A program made the position numbers and the translations under genes. DNA of 23,775 bases, taken from NCBI GenBank assembly GCA_015499985.1, contig JAAAUF010000652.1:1-23775 (forward strand). The letters run 5' to 3'. This DNA is from Haplosporangium gracile (Eukaryota; Mortierellomycota; Mortierellomycetes; Mortierellales; Mortierellaceae). Every line of letters begins with the position of its first letter. The stretch's first letter is position 1. The notes under the pieces were generated by a model. It worked only from the letters and a program-made list of their open reading frames with translations, had not been told where the DNA came from and searched no databases. Positions 21,400 to 23,775 of this stretch are shown in pieces.

Positions 21400-21424
21400 T
21401 TTTTTTTTTTTTTTTTTTTTTTTT
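21400..21424. repeat. poly-T tract of about 25
   Basis: An uninterrupted run of about 25 T on the plus strand, in the gene-free region. It is not followed by a target-site duplication or retroelement sequence that I can see. Length may be uncertain because of homopolymer error. Confidence 0.9.
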
Positions 21425-21609
21425 GTGCTTTTATTTTGTGTAGAAAGAAGGTCTTTGAACAAAAAGAAATAATGATAACAGAAGAAAGAAAAACGGGCTA
21501 ACGCCATACACCCTTCCCTCCCCATGTCAAGATCCATGCCATGATTGTGCCGCTCCGTCCGTATCTGAAAAAGCATTTGATAATTTTGAGCTCGTGGGTG
21601 CACGAGTGG

Positions 21610-21633
21610 GTGTGTGTGTATGTGTGTGTGTGT
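21610..21633. repeat. (TG)n microsatellite
   Basis: GT dinucleotides with one TA interruption over about 24 bp in the gene-free region. Direct observation. Confidence 0.9.
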
Positions 21634-21783
21634 TTTCAGTTAGGAGAGTGTTCCTTCCGTTCATTTCTCGCCCTTCGATGGACCGATACAGCTAGTGAGC
21701 ACCAAAAAAACAGAGAGTAGTGTGAAAACAAAGAAAAGGTGGCGGGCGTTAGAGCTGTCCGATGGACGGATGGGTCTATAGAC

Positions 21784-21806
21784 GAGAGAAAGAGAGAGAG
21801 AGAGGG
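21784..21806. repeat. (GA)n microsatellite
   Basis: About 23 bp of GA repeats with a single AAA interruption in the gene-free region. Direct observation. Confidence 0.9.
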
Positions 21807-22161
21807 TGGGGATTAGTAAAAGTAACAGGCAAACGCTGATGGCCGATCAGTCGGGCATTCGATTTTGTGAGCGAGGACAAGGCAAAGACATGTATTTGTG
21901 TGGACACAAAAAAAAGGACGGAGAATGGATGGATGGGAAGGGCCGAGAGTTGTGCCTGCTCATGGTTTGGAGGGAAAAGGGAGGGAACAGAGAGAGGAGT
22001 GAGGGGTGCAATTGAGAACACACTTCACGATTAAGAAGACGGACGTCAAAAACTAAATGGGCATATGAAAAAAAAGAGGAGGGAAAACCGAAGGTTACAC
22101 TGCAATTGCCAGCTCACACCCTTCGTCCAGTTCATACAACTCTGAACTTTAGCCTCATACT

Positions 22162-22201
22162 CAACGGTTGTGTTTGTGGATACGAGGAGGGAAAACCGTT
22201 G
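22162..22201. repeat. inverted repeat CAACGGTT / AACCGTTG
   Basis: Arms at 22162-22169 and 22194-22201 are perfect 8-bp complements with a 24-bp loop. Each arm matches a Myb-type site (YAACGG). A 15-bp word, GAGGAGGGAAAACCG, covers part of the right arm (22184-22198) and also occurs at 22076-22090. Confidence 0.6.
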
Positions 22202-22722
22202 TGAGTTTGTGACAGAGAGAGTGTGTGTGGGGCGGGGTGAAATAGGGTGAGAATGACCTCTTCACTTGTGGATGTCGCTTTGTAGAGGGTGTTGTGTGAG
22301 TAAGTGTCGAGATGGGGGAGATGGGGTGGTGGAGAGTCATCCTCCTTCCCTCCGTTGTGTTTCTTTCCATCATGGCCGCCGCCCTTTCTCGTCAAAAAAC
22401 CCACACTTCTCAAGTTTCCACTTCTGTGCGAATACAAAGACGTGCTGTGGATGCCTTTCTTCCTCGCTTTCTTTCGCCGTAGGGACTGGTTTGCTGACCG
22501 CTTTATCGTTTTATCGTTATCCGTGGTCCATCCCATCCATCCAATCGACCATTCATCGACAAGCTATAACCAAAAAAAAACAAGATGTTGAAATGTATTA
22601 TTTGTGCAACGAAATCTAGCTGTAGTAAAAACGTGCGCTTGGATAAACACTCAGAAGGGACAAACAGAACAGCAATGGTATCCATCCCTCGATTAGAGTA
22701 CTGTCCTTGTCACTTGTTGTTT

Positions 22723-22746
22723 GTCGATGTCGATGTCGATGTCGAT
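22723..22746. repeat. (GTCGAT)4 hexamer array
   Basis: Four perfect tandem copies of GTCGAT in the gene-free region. Translated on the minus strand it gives an Ile-Asp run, but the surrounding frame has no recognisable protein. Confidence 0.95.
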
Positions 22747-22944
22747 GGTGCATGAGTGGGGAGGGACGGAAGGTTCGTAGGGATGCTGTAACCAGCATGC
22801 TGTTGTTATTATTGCAGATGAATCGGGAGCACGCCTCCGTCTCTGTTTGCTCTTTTGCGTTCGGTTGCTGTTGGTGAACCGTTGGAAGGGAAGCAAGGGT
22901 GACGATGCATATGCCCATCCTCGCCAATCGAATAAATTGCCAAA

Positions 22945-22997
22945 GTGAATGAATGAATAACTTAATGATTGAATGAGTGAATAACTGAATGAGTAGG
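22945..22997. repeat. degenerate GAAT/GAGT repeat with a 24-bp period
   Basis: Copies GAATGAATGAATAACT (22947-22962) and GAATGAGTGAATAACT (22971-22986) differ at one base and are offset by 24 bp, embedded in GAAT-type tetranucleotides. Direct observation. Confidence 0.85.
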
Positions 22998-23199
22998 GCA
23001 GGCTATCGATGCAATTGAATATGATGTATCTGAATGGCTGGTATTGCATGGCCACTATTAGCGATTAATTGGCTTTTTTAGTTTTATGCTTGTCCATGGT
23101 TCACCTTCAAATCAAACAATGGGCAATGACTTCTAATCATCCATCCATGGGCCATGGGACAAACAGTCATCAGAACGAGTATTTGAGCATCCACAATCC

Positions 23200-23775
23200 C
23201 CACCCACCCTCAACTTTTTTTTTCTTTTCTTCTTCTCTTTTCTTCATTACTATCCATTGCCCATCCATCCACCGTTCATTTGCTCATTCGTTCATTTCTC
23301 GGGATTTACTCTTCTTCTTTTCAACTCATATCCATTACCATCGACATCCGATTTTGATCCCTCTACATCCATACTGTTCATTCGCTTCCTCGCTCCCCTC
23401 CTCATACTCATCTTCAGAGCTACTTCAATCCGCAAGCAAGCAGCATTATCCACACTATTCCTTCTGCTCGCCTCTTTGCTTTTCCTTTCCTTCCTCCCAT
23501 TGCCTCCCTTTTTTTTCTTTCATCACTCCTTTTTTTCCTCCAGTCCATCTACCCGCGCATATTCCTCCTTCTCCCCCTACCTCTTCTTTTTCCTTCTCCT
23601 TCTTCAGCAACGACAAGAACAAAAAAAAAGAAAGCAAAAAACGTGAGTCCCTGCCTACCTGCCTTGACTTCTTTGTGAGAGCGTGCATTACAGCAACCCC
23701 CAACCCCTCACTCTTCTTTTTGGCATGCAACCCTGGATTTCTTTTGTTTTGTGTTTTGTGTTTTGCGTTTTTTTT
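23200..23775 (+). promoter_or_regulatory. candidate promoter and 5' leader of a gene to the right
   Basis: From about 23210 to 23610 the plus strand is strongly pyrimidine-rich, then changes to an A-rich stretch (about 23605-23641) followed by ACGTGAGTCC, a good splice donor at 23643. This mirrors the leaders of the plus-strand genes in the window, where CT-rich sequence precedes the start. I infer a non-coding first exon with a 5'-UTR intron running off the right edge. The 129-codon open frame across this area is Phe/Leu/Ser-rich because of the CT bias and is not likely to be a gene. Confidence 0.4.

Larger units (their letters stand above)
20190..23200. other. about 3 kb without a supported gene
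   Basis: No open frame here shows recognisable protein content, and none can be joined into one with GT/AG sites that I find convincing. The sequence has many A or T runs of 8-25 nt, (TG)n and (GA)n microsatellites, a GTCGAT hexamer array and scattered CCATCC/GGATGG words. It may be an extended regulatory region of the gene beginning to the right, the site of a long noncoding RNA, or plain intergenic DNA. I saw no tRNA, rRNA or transposon end. Confidence 0.6.

Noticed and set aside
21400..21424. Poly-T run as the tail of a minus-strand retroelement (LINE/SINE)
   Set aside because: No element-like sequence, promoter boxes or target-site duplication next to it. Other homopolymers are common throughout the block.
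22372..22482. 36-residue plus-strand frame starting MAAALSRQKTH
   Set aside because: Reasonable start but very short. No continuation through a convincing donor and no family resemblance.
22132..22536. 134-codon minus-strand frame in the gene-free block
   Set aside because: No recognisable domain, low-complexity Ser/His/Pro content and no supporting splice structure.
23257..23646. 129-codon Phe/Leu/Ser-rich frame that mimics a membrane protein
   Set aside because: The hydrophobicity follows from CT-rich leader DNA. The same effect is seen upstream of other genes in the window.

Overview
This window looks like nuclear DNA of a filamentous, early-diverging fungus. A member of Mucoromycota, perhaps a Mortierella relative, is my best guess, but it is inferred from gene content and style and not from a marker gene. 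Genes are closely packed and full of short GT-AG introns (about 55-150 nt, one of about 410 nt). 5' leaders are pyrimidine-rich, and a Moco-synthesis protein is fused in the order MogA-MoeA. I rebuilt exon structures by hand by joining open reading frames at GT/AG sites that keep the frame and restore family motifs. No transcript data were available.

Layout, left to right: (1) the 3' end of ribosomal protein uS4 (RPS9), plus strand; (2) glucose-6-phosphate dehydrogenase, minus strand, 5 exons, convergent with RPS9; (3) an unrecognised four-transmembrane protein, minus strand, 4 exons; (4) a 946-bp divergent promoter; (5) a PP2C-type phosphatase with a probable mitochondrial leader, plus strand, 3 exons; (6) nucleoporin Nup133, minus strand, 9 exons, convergent with the phosphatase; (7) a small ankyrin-repeat protein, plus strand, 4 exons; (8) a right-handed beta-helix (pectate-lyase-fold) protein with an unusual cytosolic-looking N-terminus, minus strand, 7 exons; (9) a gephyrin/CnxE-type molybdenum cofactor protein, plus strand, 9 exons; (10) about 3.7 kb without any gene I can support. 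Section 10 is rich in homopolymers and microsatellites and ends in what looks like the 5' leader of a gene beyond the right edge.

The genes are mostly housekeeping (translation, NADPH supply, nuclear pore, Moco synthesis) and do not form an obvious pathway or cluster. They alternate in convergent and divergent pairs. I found no mobile element, CRISPR array or defence system. The points most worth a second look are the symmetric ACGCGT/dyad array in the phosphatase promoter, the beta-helix protein with SH3- and WW-ligand motifs and no signal peptide (with a splice donor that itself carries a stop codon), stop-free introns of length divisible by three in two genes, the His-Gly metal-binding-like linker of the gephyrin homologue, and the unknown tetraspan protein.
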